Shown here: piece after piece, positions 26,191 to 37,771 of the stretch
Numbering within the stretch: the first letter of the stretch is position 1
How the letters are laid out: each line of letters starts with the position of its first letter
From: Quillaja saponaria
Lineage: Eukaryota; Streptophyta; Magnoliopsida; Fabales; Quillajaceae
NCBI GenBank assembly: GCA_029379385.1
Contig: CM055613.1
Location: forward strand, 18,556,001-18,620,000
Length of the DNA: 64,000 nucleotides
Reading direction: 5' to 3'
Notes under the pieces: model-generated
Database searches by the model: none
What the model was told of the DNA's origin: nothing
What the model saw: only the letters and a program-made list of their open reading frames with translations
Translations under genes and position numbers: made by a program

Positions 26191-27126
26191 TACTTAAGTT
26201 AATTAATATCTTAATGCTTAAATTAATTTGTAATTACCCCTTAATTATCCAATAGACTAAAATCTTCCTTTTATACTTCTAATTCTTAAACCGCCCTAGA
26301 CCATTGCTTCACCTAAATTTTTCTTTTTCCTTTTTGTTCTCTTATGGCCAAATACACCCTAATACTTCGACACCCTAATTGATATCCTACCATTTGTTTC
26401 ATTTGTTTTTTAAATAATTGACTCTTTTTTTTTCTCTTAAGAAATTTCCTAGCTGAATTGAACACAAAGGTTACCAAGTCAATATTATACCTATTTATTT
26501 ATACAACTTTATACAAAAGTAACCCCACACTACATAATTGTATTTCAACACAGATACTTCTATGTTTTCCAAATAAGATTCACTTGCCATCTTTTCTCAT
26601 TACATAGACCATGCCTTTCTCCAAGGAAAACAATACACATCCATGGTACTAATTAATCTGCACATCAAGATGAAGGAAAGTGGGTTGAACCTCAACAAGC
26701 ATTCATACATGACAACGAAAGATTCTTGATGCCAGTTTTAGAAATATAGGAATATGCAATGCAAATTAGCCTTTTTCGTTATTTCCTTTAAGTTTCCTAA
26801 ACATGAAGAATATAAGAGTAACAAGGAAGTAGCTTTCAAAGCAAGGATAAAATAAAACAAAGAAATGCATGAATACTTTCCTAATACCCTTAGCCTTAGT
26901 TTCTTTCTTTTTTTTCTCCTACGCCTCATTCTTCCTATTTCCTCTCAGTTTTCTCCTTCTCCTTCCTAGCTCACAATTTGCCTTTTTCTTTTATTTATGA
27001 CTATTTCTCTCACTTTCTTTGTTTCTTACTTTTTCTCTCATTTCTCTACTTTCTCACTTTTTCTCACTTTCTCTCACTTTTCTCTACCTTTTCCTATGCC
27101 TTTTTCGGTCACTACCTCCCCTCTCC

Positions 27127-27136
27127 TATTTATAGT
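27127..27136 (-). promoter_or_regulatory. TATA box in the 26186-28285 LTR
   Basis: The minus-strand CTATAAATAG is in the same position relative to the purine-rich leader as the TATA box of the solo LTR at 39116-39127. Confidence 0.5.
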
Positions 27137-27639
27137 GCATGGCCAAGGTTTAGGATTTAGGAGAAAGTTTTGTTTCCTATTTTACCCTTTTTAGTTCTCT
27201 AAAATTACAACCTCCTACTTGTCATTCTCCAAAATTGACATGTGCATTTTCTTCCTAACACTTGTCTTTCTCCTATTCCCTAGTGTAGATTCTTTAATTA
27301 TTAGTAAGCCACCTAGTTTCTTTAAATTTCTACACATGTCTTGTTAATTTTCCATGTACACTTTGCTTCCTTAAATCTCTACACATATTCATCATAATCA
27401 TTTCATTGACACTTTGTCACCTTAATTCCCTATACATGTCCTACTTAATTATTTCATGAACACCTTGTTTCCTTAATTCTTTACACATGTCCTACTTATT
27501 ATTTAATGGACACTTAGTGTTTTCCTTGCCTTCCACTTGTCTAGCCAACTTTCTATATAAATTATTACTTGCCATCTTATGTCCTAACTTTCTTCCACAT
27601 GCCCTTTTAATTATTACAACTTTTCCACCATTTTTCTTC

Positions 27640-28020
27640 TTCTTACAAATAAGCTCATTCATTAATTACAAGTTGCCACACTTATTCTCCTTCTTGCACC
27701 TAAGTCCCTTCATTAATTACAAGTTGCCACACTTATTCCCCTCCTTACACATAGACCCCTTCATTAATTATAAATTGCCACACTTAATCTCCTTTGTACT
27801 AGGATTCATCACATTTTCTTTTCTAGCAAGTAACCTAAATTTTATCATTTTATCTTCTTCTTCCAACATGGTTCTTACACCTAATTCATCACATTTCCTT
27901 TTCTAGCAAGAAACCTATATTTTATTATTTTCTCTTCTTTTTTCAACATTATTCTTACACCTAATCCATCACATTTTCTTTTCTAGCAAGAAACCTATAT
28001 TTTATTATTTTCTCTTTTTT
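27640..28020. repeat. Short tandem repeats within an LTR
   Basis: A unit of about 55-60 bases with CATTAATTACAAGTTGCCAC occurs three times between 27655 and 27785. A second unit of about 60-90 bases with TTCTAGCAAG followed by AACCTATATTTTATTATTTT occurs three times between 27810 and 28020, and twice more at 28860-28980. The solo LTR at 38170 carries the corresponding units in the opposite orientation at 38460-38660. Confidence 0.75.
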
Positions 28021-28285
28021 CAATACCACCATATAGCATTTTTCTATCTTTATTCCAACGCCTACACATGTCCATATTTTCATATACGTATATACATGTA
28101 TGTATACGTATATACGTTCATGTATTTATACATATTTTATACGTATACACTACTCCTATACTAATACGTATCCTATATGTATTTTTATACATATTTTATA
28201 TGTACATGTACTATTCCTATACATGAAATAATATGTAAGTAAATTTTAATCCTATTTAACTCATAAGATAATTACTTATCCCAAA

Positions 28286-28821
28286 TGTTACATCCCGAAA
28301 AACTTAATCTAGTTTAATTAGACTAACTAGGTATTAATTACGATTAAGCATATAATTAGTTTAATTCATACATTTCAGTAAGAATTCTCATGCATTCATT
28401 CTGTGCATTTAATTTAGGAAATTTTAAGATAAAATTTCATATTTGGAAATAGTGACATCATCATGACATCATTCCATGAAATCATGATGACATCATCATA
28501 TAGCTTGATGACATCATCATTTGGTTAAGATAGTTAGGATTTAAGGATGGAGACATCATTAGGATGACATAATCATTTGCATCACCATGACATCATTATT
28601 TGTAATTATGAAAATATGTCATAATGGAACTAGGAAGTTAAGACGTTGTTAGAATGGAACAAGAAGAGAACTAAACTAAGTAAAATCAAACCAAAAACAT
28701 TAGGAGGGTGTGAATGCATTAATTGAACTCACTTAAGTGTAAGAACCATTTTAAAAGAAGAAAGAAAATAATAAAATGTGATGAAATATGTGTAAGAAGG
28801 AGGTTAAGTGTGGCAATTTGT
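28286..28821 (+). mobile_element. LTR 5' fragment, plus orientation
   Basis: It starts TGTTACATCCCGAAAAACTT and matches the minus-strand LTR start at 25570 for about 530 bases, including the GATGACATC-rich block, then stops at about 28821. It directly abuts the end of the minus-oriented LTR. 28825-29030 repeats minus-oriented LTR sequence like 27850-28130, which suggests local duplication or insertion. Confidence 0.7.
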
Positions 28822-29369
28822 CATGGTGAAATATATCCTTTTTACACCTAATTCATCACATTTCCTTTTCTAGCAAGAAACCTATATTTTATTATTTTAT
28901 CTTATTCTTTCTACATGGTTCTTACACCTAATCCATCACATTTCCTCTTTTAGCAAGAAACCTATATTTTATTATTTTCTCTTTTCCATCTTTGTTCCAA
29001 CGCCTACATGTGTCCATATTTTTATATGCGTATAACACCGGTATATGCATAAATTTGAAATCTTCCTATCAATATGTAATTTCAAATAAACATATGAAAA
29101 AATGAATATTATAAATTAATTAGTATAATGACTTTGTAAATTTGTACCATGTCGATAGAAAAAAATAAAAATAATAATAGTATAATGACCATACTCTACT
29201 TGTTGCATTCTCTTGTTTTTTATTTTTATGTGATCTCTATTGCCATAAAAGGACTACTTTTATTTTTATTGTACATATAGAAATTGTATATTTGGTTAAT
29301 TATCTACTTCAACTTTTTTAATGTATTCTAGTTATTTTGTATTAACTTATATGAAAGTGCTATAAGAAA

Positions 29370-30645
29370 TGAGTTTTGATTTGAATGAATTGCTTGATGA
29401 ATGCGATGAATTGTTTGACAAGAAAGAAAATGGTTTAGCCTTTTATTGGTCAATGTTTTATGTATGAAAAGGAGGCATTTGTTTTGTTATGAAAACTATG
29501 CCAAGAATCATGGTTTTGCAGAAGAAGCCGCATCAACGAACATGGAGAAATTTCTGAAATTTTTTGATTTATCCAAAGAATAGAGAAATAGAAAATCAAT
29601 CAAATGTGGATGTAATGTTCATATGCGGATCACAATGAAGAAACTATTTGATAATTTTTCAATGGAGTGGTATGTTATAAAATTCATTAGTGATCATAAT
29701 CATAACTTGTTACCTCCTGAAGTAGTACACTTTTTTCCATTGAATCGTACTATTGCCAAAGCAGATGAAGAGCGCATATGCTTACTAAATGACTGGTCTT
29801 TTGGTTAGACAAATGATGTGTTATGGAGCTTGAGAAAAATATTAGACATGGGCATCTTCCATTTCTCCATAAAGATGTTCACAATTTCTACAACAATGCT
29901 ACTAAAAAGAAATTCAAAAAATGAAGCGGTGGATCTTTTGGAACATTGCAAAGTTGCTAAGGATCAAAATTGTAAGTTTTTTTATGCTATAATTAGCTTG
30001 ATGCAGAGAGAAATTTAGAGCACATTTTTTCAGTTCCATCTCATTTGAATGGTGCCAAAAATTTGGAGATGTTGTTCTCTTTGATACCACTAATTATAAG
30101 GTGAACTCTTATGACATGCCTTTTGGCATTTTTGTTGGAGCTGATAATAATAGGATGACAATACTATTTGGTTGTGTACTTCTATGCAATAAGATAACAA
30201 GTACATTTCGATGGTTAATGAAGGTATATATTCTTTTGAATTATTCTTTCACCTCTTAAATTTTTGATGTATTGCGTTTTTGTTTTGTGTAATGCTCTTT
30301 TATTTTCTTACAGAATTTCGTGTCTCCAATGCTGAGGCAATCTAAGATAATTTTAACTGATCAAGATCCATGGATTACAAAAGCCATTGAGAGGGAAATG
30401 CCACTTACAAAACATGCTTTTTGCATATGGCATATTACTGCTAAATTTAGTGGTTGGTTTACTTCAAGCTAAGCTGGAAGTCCATCTTCATTCCCCTTTT
30501 AGCTTGTGGGGGCATGTTAAGAGAAACAATTATGTCACATGTTATGCAAACGTTGAAGAAACAAATCCCTCCAATTGTGACCATATTGAAGACAAGAATC
30601 AAGGGTCAATTATATAATTATATATTTGTCATTGAGAGTTTCTGA
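29370..30645 (+). pseudogene. FAR1/FRS-family (MULE-transposase-derived) pseudogene
   Basis: Plus-strand fragments follow a FAR1-related protein in order. An ATG at 29370 begins MSFDLNELLDECDELFDKKE. The FAR1 DNA-binding domain has CYENYAKNHGF and KCGCNVHMRI, then ISDHNHNLLPPEVVHF. The MULE transposase core has VVLFDTTNYKVNSYDMPFGI, then GADNNRMTILFGCVLL, then TSTFRWLMK. After a GT-AG intron (about 30222-30313) come QSKIILTDQDPWITKAIERE and KHAFCIWHITAKFSGWF. FRS proteins are transcription regulators domesticated from transposases. Stops at about 29464 and 29806 and several frame changes show it is broken. The SWIM zinc-finger end is not recognisable. Confidence 0.8.
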
Positions 30646-31150
30646 TTTTACTCTTATTTTCATGTAATTTCAATTTCAATCTTTCATGCAATTAGTTTGA
30701 CGATTGTTGTTTATGATCATTGAGATATCAATAGACAAATCACTATTTCCCTTGATTGTTTATTCAAGATTACCAATAGTTATTGCACTAACAATATTGT
30801 ATAATTAACTCTTTGCTAAAACTATAAATTACTTGTATCTATACTATTATAGAAATGAGAAAACATTTATCATCTCCTGTTATGGAGTAATAAATATCAA
30901 ACTAAAAAAAATTATCAACTTAAATTAATTAGAAGAAAATGTAAAACGAAAAAAAAAAAAAAAAAACACCTACCTATCGTGGAAAAAATCTCACGCCGGC
31001 CTCATTCTCCAATCTGAGTTTCCTATTAAAAAGACTCCTTATAATAATAGTGTTTTTTTTTTTCAATTTAATATACATAAATAAAAAACTAATTAAAAAT
31101 ATTTATAATAAGTTTTTAGATTATAATAAATAAAAAAAGTGCGAACAGGC

Positions 31151-31160
31151 TATATATATA
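31151..31160 (+). promoter_or_regulatory. Candidate TATA box of the Csl gene
   Basis: TATATATATA lies 78-87 bases before the chosen ATG at 31238, compatible with a short 5' UTR. AT-rich plant DNA produces such runs by chance, so support is weak. Confidence 0.35.
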
Positions 31161-31237
31161 TCTCCATAGTTGTGACTTATGGAGCACCCCATTCAACTTG
31201 TAAGTGCCCAATCCCTACTACAAAAACAAGAGAGAAT

Positions 31238-34200
31238 ATGAACATCTTCCACACTTGCACTGTTCAGCAGCCTCGTGCTACACTTAATAGAATTCACAGT
31301 CTTACTCACTTTTTAGTCATTCTTGTCCTCTTTTATTACCGCATAACCCGTCTTCTTTTATTCACCGGCGATTTTCAGGTATCCAGGTTTCCATGGATTC
31401 TCATGACTATCTCCGAGTTCATTCTTGCCTTCATTTGGCTTCTTACCCAACCTTTCCGGTGGCGTCCGGTGTCTCGTTCGGTTATACCGGAGAATATACC
31501 CAAGGATATCAATTTTCCATCGGTAGATGTGTTTATATGCACAACTGACCCTAAAAAAGAACCCACAGTGGAGGTGATGAACACTGTTTTATCGGCCATG
31601 GCTTTAGACTACCCGACGGAGAAGCTTGCCGTGTATCTTTCCGATGACGGTGGTTCTGCCGTCACGTTTTACGCTATAAAAGAAGCTTGTGCTTTTGCTA
31701 AGCTGTGGATTCCGTTTTGTATCAAGTATGGGATCAAATCAAGGTGTCCACAGGCTTTTTTTTCTAAGCTTTCCGACAATGAGCGACTTCCCCGGAGTGA
31801 GGAATTCGTGGCAGAAGAAGAGGAGGTCAAGGTACATAAAATATATAAATAGAAGATTAGTAAACTATATTGTCTCATGCTTACATTGTGGTTGGAAAAA
31901 AAATAGAAAATTTTTTATTTATTTAAAAAATAACAATAATAAAAGGTTTGTCAACTTTGTGGGTGTTTTGTATTTTATGCTAATGACAAAAACAACCTTA
32001 TATTTTACTGAAAAGAATTAAAAAGTAGACAAAGACAACTAAGTTTTGTTTTTTATAAACTTGACCTTACATATGTGCAGGCTAATTATTGTTGTTAGTT
32101 GACTTCACCTTACATATGTGCAGGTTAATTATGAAGAGTTCAAGAGAAATGTGGAGATATTTGCCGAGCAAGAAGAAAATAGTCGTGTTGTGCATGACCG
32201 TTCCCCTCATGTTGAGGTAGGTAAATAAATTGGAACAAAATTAAAACTTTAAACAACGCTTACAAATTTTGAGATAGCATTATCATGGTAACAAAGCTTG
32301 GCTGGTGGACTCCTTTGGGAGCTCATTTTTTAAAATGAGAAAAAAATACACATGAATGGAGCCAAAAAGACTCAAACCCCAATTATAGAGAATGCAAGGT
32401 GTCATTAAGCTAAATATGTTAATGTGTCATATTGTTTAAACAAATATATTTATTATATGTTTATCTCATATATAAAAAATATAAATAAGTAAATAAATTT
32501 AATTATTTTAAACAAGCAGCCTCACGAGCTTTGCAAAATTCAAGCTTGGCTCGTTTATTAAATGAGCCCTAAAATATAATTCCAGCTCGACTCGTTTAGA
32601 AAACAAACCGACCTCCAGCAAGTCTTTACCGAGCTTGTTCGCAAGTTGTTTATGAACAACTCGAATCATTTGCCACCCTAGTAACTATACACTATATAGC
32701 TAGTAGTTGTCATTACATTTACAATATTTACTTATTTACTAAAGTGAATAATATGTGCGCATATAATATTTTTTAAAGAAAAATTACTTATGTTGGTTTG
32801 GACGTATCCAACGTAGATTAGTGGATGTCGTAGTTAGGAAATGTGACTTGGTGCAGACATTACTGCAAAATGATATTTTCAATATATGTAAATGATGAAA
32901 AATTATTTATATAACCGACATTAACTAATTTGAGATTTAAGGTTTAGTTTAGTTCGTAATATTTTTCTTCTAATAAAAAGTAATTTTTCTCACTTTTTTA
33001 TTAAATAGCTAGTCGTGTATACCGAAATTCGAGTAATGCACCTGATAAAAATAAATAAAATAGAAGTACAAGCCAGCATGTTTTATAATGCTTACAAAAA
33101 TATAGAACTTGAATGCTTGCCCATGTACTTAAGCTTCCATGTGCAAAATTACATTGGATTTAAATCTTCAAATTTGTTTTAGATTATACATTCTAATTGG
33201 AATATTAGAGAGAACAACGAGGACCAAGCTGATTTGCCTCTACTTGTCTATGTCTCTCGTGAGAAAAGACCATCGCACCATCATCGATTCAAAGCAGGAG
33301 CTCTTAACACCCTTGTCAGTTTCTCTCTTCCTCTCTCTCATCTCTCTATCTATCTCTTATACATATATATATATATATGTATATACACAACTAATTAAAT
33401 GTCACTGAATTCATTAATGCAGCTTCGAGTGTCTGGGATCCTCAGCAACGGCCCATACATACTGGTTCTAGACTGTGATATGTACTGCAATGACCCAACC
33501 TCAGCTAGACAAGCAATGTGCTTCCATCTTGATCCCCAACTGTCTCAAAATCTTGCTTTTGTACAATTCCCTCAAATATTCTACAATATTAGTACAAATG
33601 ACATCTATGATGCCCAAGTTAGGTCGGCTTTCAAGGTAATGATCTTGTATCAATTTTAGTTATCAGTTTTCTCCTATATATATATATATATATAAGGTAA
33701 ATAATATAGCTAATGGCAATTATATGAATTTTATTTGTTCAACTCAGACCAAATGGCAAGGTATGGATGGAATTCGAGGACCAATTTTTTCTGGCACCGG
33801 ATTTTACTTAAAAAGAAAGGCGATGTATGGAAATCCTAATCAAGATGGTATGGTAATCTTTGCTTAAATTAGTACAATTTTTTTTTTCAAGATTGATATA
33901 CATATCAATCTTTATTATATAGCAGATAATTTGCTACTCGAGTCTTACAAGAAATTTGGCATGTCTGGAGAATTCATAGAATCACTTAAGCTCATTAATG
34001 AACAAGATGTTGCCCGGAAGAAGAAGTCATTATATGCATTTTTACAAGAAGCAACACTATTGGCCTCTTGTTCCCATGAAACAAATACAAGATGGGGGAA
34101 AGAGGCAAGTATAATTAACAAACATAAACACATTATGTTGTGTCTCTACCTTAGCTTATTTTCTCCTTCTTCTGAGTGTACCTTAACATTGTTGTATTAA

Positions 34201-35246
34201 GATCAGTTTCTCATTAATAGCTCATGCATCATTTTGCAAATGCAGATCGGGTTCTCATATGACTGTTTATTAGAGAGCACATTTACAGGTTATCTTTTGC
34301 ACTGCAGAGGTTGGACATCTGTTTATCTTTATCCCAAGAGGCCATGCTTTTTAGGATGCTGTCCTACTGATATGAAGGATGCCATGATTCAACATACCAA
34401 GTGGATGTCTGAGCCATTTTTAGTTGGTATCTCAAGATTCACTCCCCTGCTCTATGGGGTGTCTAGAATGTCCATTCTTCAAAGCATGTGTTACGGATAC
34501 TTCACATCGACGCCCATTTTATGGTTTCCTATGTTCTTATACGGCACGCTTCCTCAACTCTGCCTCTTGAAAGGCATTCCTTTGTTTCCCAAGGTGAATT
34601 ATCCAGACAAGCTTTTAGCTACTGTGATTTACTATAGATATATATTTGTGTTTTAAGTGAAAATACATTACTGCTAAATGTGACGTATATTCACCCTTTG
34701 ATGAAACCTGTAAAACCCCCATTAATTAAGATCAGCTCCAAATATCTGATACATTTTGTTTGGTGGTTGTCACAGGTTTGGGACCCATGGTTTGCTGTGT
34801 TTGCAGCTATCTTTTTATCCTCCCTCTTTCAACACTTAATTGAGGTCCTCTCTAGTGATGGTTCGATTAAGACTTGGTGGAATGAACAACGAAGTTGGCT
34901 TATAAAGTCAGTTTCTGCTAATTTATTTGGAGTTATGGGGGCAATCTTGAAGCGGCTGGGCATGGAGACAAAGTTTAGTTTATCAAACAAAGCCATGGAT
35001 AAAGAGAAACTTGAGAAATATGAAAAGGGTAAATTTGATTTCCAAGGGGCTGCAATGTTCATGGTTCCCCTGTCTTGTTTAGTCATACTGAACACGTTGT
35101 GCTTCTTCGGTGGTTTATGGAGAGTGATCATAGTGAAGAATATCCAAGACATGTTCGGACAACTTTTCCTCTCTGCCTTCATTCTCGTTTTCAGTTATCC
35201 AATTCTTGAAGGGATGTTAACAAGAGTCAGCAAAAAAATTGTCTGA
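31238..35246 (+). CDS. Cellulose-synthase-like protein, CslG/CslM (CSyGT) type, 8 exons
   Basis: Complete 710-residue GT2 glycosyltransferase. Exons: 31238-31831, 32124-32216, 33183-33314, 33423-33635, 33748-33847, 33923-34104, 34246-34593 and 34776-35246. Phases agree throughout and the stop is at 35244. Two N-terminal membrane helices ([19 protein letters not shown] and [16 protein letters not shown]) precede the cytosolic catalytic domain. DDGGS is at 136-140 and DCDMYCNDP at about 290. About six C-terminal helices follow. The third catalytic region reads [12 protein letters not shown] (E448, S449) where canonical members have ED, and the QxxRW motif reads QHTKW (487-491). From memory, similar residues occur in the CslM/CSyGT branch that glucuronosylates triterpenes in the ER, so this role is plausible but inferred; a general CslG of unknown activity is the alternative. 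The start follows the family N-terminus [10 protein letters not shown]. Intron 6 begins GC. Confidence 0.93.
32062..32133 (+). repeat. Duplicated splice-acceptor region in Csl intron 1
   Basis: ACCTTACATATGTGCAGGCT (about 32065) and ACCTTACATATGTGCAGGTT (about 32107) are near-identical, about 42 bases apart. The second provides the acceptor used in the gene model (exon 2 at 32124). The first, if used, would add GCT AAT TAT TGT TGT TAG and terminate translation at once. Confidence 0.85.
34105..34245 (+). other. GC-AG intron of the Csl gene
   Basis: Family alignment fixes the junction as WGKE followed by IGFSYD. The donor is GCAAGT directly after GAG at 34104, and the acceptor is TGCAG before 34246. 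GC-AG introns are a known minority class spliced by the major spliceosome. No nearby GT keeps the frame and the conserved residues. Confidence 0.75.
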
Positions 35247-37771
35247 ATATTTTGATGAAGAACACGCGCCAAATGCCATTTATATATAGTACTGCAATAG
35301 GATGGATAGTTGTTGAATTAAATCTAAAGGAGGAACTGGAGCAATCAGTTTTATCTCCAGGTAATCTCTTAAGTATTATTCTTCAAGCTTTCTCAGTTCA
35401 ATGTTTTGGTGTCAACTTCAAAGTGCAATGTTTATGTGTCAACTTCAGAGTATATATACTCCAATTGAAAGATTTATAAGAAATTGTTTATTTTTCAATA
35501 TGGGACTAGCTCCACATTTCGCATAATAAACCTATTTTGGACCTAAAGGTTAGTATGGTGGTCAAAAACGTGTAATTCCTTCATTGACTGCAAGAATTTC
35601 TCATAAATTTTCTAGTCTCAACATAAATGCCCTGTCTTTTACTTGACCGAAAATATTATTAATTGAAATATGTCTAAAAATTGATATTATGCAGGTAATT
35701 TGTAATAATAAAAGTGGATATTCATACCATGTCTAGGAGTAAAGAAGAGAGCACCTGCATGATCTCCAGTCAAAAGAACCACGATTATCTTCTATCTTCC
35801 CTCTAGGAAGCGTTTGCTTTAATTATAAAGTTCATCATAAAAGTCTTGACAACTTTTATAAAGGTTGATCCTCGCCAGCAAATTAAAGTGAACGTCCGAC
35901 ACATCACTCACCAGATTTTTTTAAAAAGGAAAATAAATATTTTAGTTTTAAATGAAACTTCTAATAAAATAATTAAATCGAAATACTTCCAGTTTTAATA
36001 TCACAGTATAAACTCTTAACAATTTTCTCACTAATTAGAATTTAGAATCTCGTTTTGGGGTCCAATTGGTATAAATTTTGTAAAAGTCAAATTAACTATA
36101 AATCAAATTATATAAGTCATATTACAAAAATTAAATTAACCTTAAGTCAAATATATGTTTAGAATGCATATAAATAAGTCATGTTGATAAGTCTAATATG
36201 TGCTTAGTATATACATGGTACTAGATACGCATTTGCCTAAGTGATTTTTTCTAAAAAGTATAAATTTGTGATTTAATTTTTTTGAATTATATTTAATAGA
36301 GAAAAGAGAGAGTTATTGTGTGCGTGAAAGTGAGTAATTAATAAGAGATAACAAATTGAAAGTTTTAGTTTGTATGTGAGTGAATTGATAATGGATAACT
36401 ATTAAGAAAAAAATTAATTTTTTTAATTGATATAAATTAGATTAATTATTTTATATTATTAAAAAATAGGATACTATAAGGGTCTTTTAACTTATAGAAT
36501 AGTATAGATAAGTTAGTATGCGTATTAAATTATAATAAAATGCATACATATCATCACATATTGTTTAAAAATTTATTCTTTAATTAAATAAAAATTATTT
36601 ATTTTTATAATAGTATTTTTATTTCTACCAAAAATAAACATTTTTATTTTATTGAAACTTTTTAACAATGTGACCTTATAATAAACTTTGAATATGAAAT
36701 TTTTTTTTGAGATTATCTAAAACTATTTTTCTTTTAAAAAAATAAAAAATTAAATGGTCTGAGTGGAACTCCAAAATTTATATTTTAATATTATTTTTTA
36801 TTAGATTTAAATATGGATTTTATTTATTTATATGAATTATCTTAAGTAAATAGAGAATAATTATTAAAATTAAAATTTGGGCCTAGGACTCAAGCTTAAT
36901 AAAAACAAAATTTTAAGGACAAGCTAGTTTGTTTGTATGTGGAAAGACAATCTGATTTTCATAAGTTGGTATTGACCAACTTATATAGATTGTAGATTTA
37001 GTTCAAATTAGATCATATTGCGATTGGCTTAATCTACTGATTAGGGAACTTAAATGCACCCAATATGCAATTAGAACTCCCCAATCTGCAATCAAATGTG
37101 TCAAACCATATACTAAATAGGATTTTGCTCCTCGTAATATGGTTTGGATATCTTTATAAAATATCAATGACAAAGTATTTTTATAGTTGAAGATCTTCGC
37201 CACATGTAATGTTGTAATCTAAAAATAGTTGTTCAAATGAAACACTAGATCAGAAGCTCCCAAAAGAAAATAGGTAAATCGAATTGAATACATAAAAATT
37301 CTGAAATGAGTATACCATTTATAGACTACAAAGAGGAAGAGCCAGGACCTTTGTGGTCCAGCAGCATTTCCTCCCTCCCCTAAGTCCAAGTCATTATCAT
37401 ATTGACTAATAATTGGCCAAATTAAAGTTTCAAAGCTATTTGCAATCAAGTCAGACCTCCCATCATATAGCTTATCAGTTGATTCAAGCCTATTAGTTCA
37501 AGCTATTTGCATTACAGTGTTTCAACTTTCCAAATAAGGTGATGATGGTTAGAAGTACTAAAGCAATAATGGTGGTTTTTCTACTAGAATTCTAATCAAA
37601 ATATTGAAACTCTAAAAAGTGTGACAATCGGTGCAAGGTCTTAAGTTTACCTCGCATTATGGTTAACAAGGTATTGGAACGTAGTAAATATACAACATCC
37701 TTTAACTTAGGCAAATGGACTTGAAAGTAACATATGTCGCCTATGTACCATTTCGACCAGACTATTTGAGT
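35247..37771. other. Csl 3' flank and AT-rich intergenic DNA
   Basis: The first 230 or so bases are probably 3' UTR and include a short duplicated phrase (GTGTCAACTTCA at about 35410 and 35437). The rest is AT-rich. Two minus-strand open frames of 66 and 76 codons (37003-37203 and 37219-37449) resemble nothing known to me and show no exon support. Confidence 0.5.

Larger units (their letters stand above)
26186..28285 (-). mobile_element. LTR of the same family, minus orientation, both ends imperfect
   Basis: The minus-strand sequence from 28285 (GGGATAAGTAATTATCTTAT) matches the solo LTR at 38170 from about base 25 of that LTR. At its other end CCTATACTTAAGTTAATTAA matches the start of the palindrome's right arm. 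A TATA box (minus CTATAAATAG, about 27127-27136) and two internal short-repeat clusters are present. The canonical TGTAACACCCCC start and a CA end are missing. Confidence 0.7.

Noticed and set aside
27487..27906. 139-codon plus-strand frame with repeated INYKLPHL
   Set aside because: It reads through LTR tandem repeats on the strand opposite to the LTR; not a gene.
30836..31065. TCTATACTATTATAGAAATG and an inverted partner near 31045, resembling Helitron or MITE ends
   Set aside because: Similarity is short and AT-rich; no CTRR hairpin and no target duplication could be shown.
34829..35182. 117-codon minus-strand frame
   Set aside because: Shadow of the last Csl exon.
37003..37449. Two minus-strand open frames upstream of the gag-only element
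   Set aside because: No family resemblance, no splice signals, no neighbouring exons.
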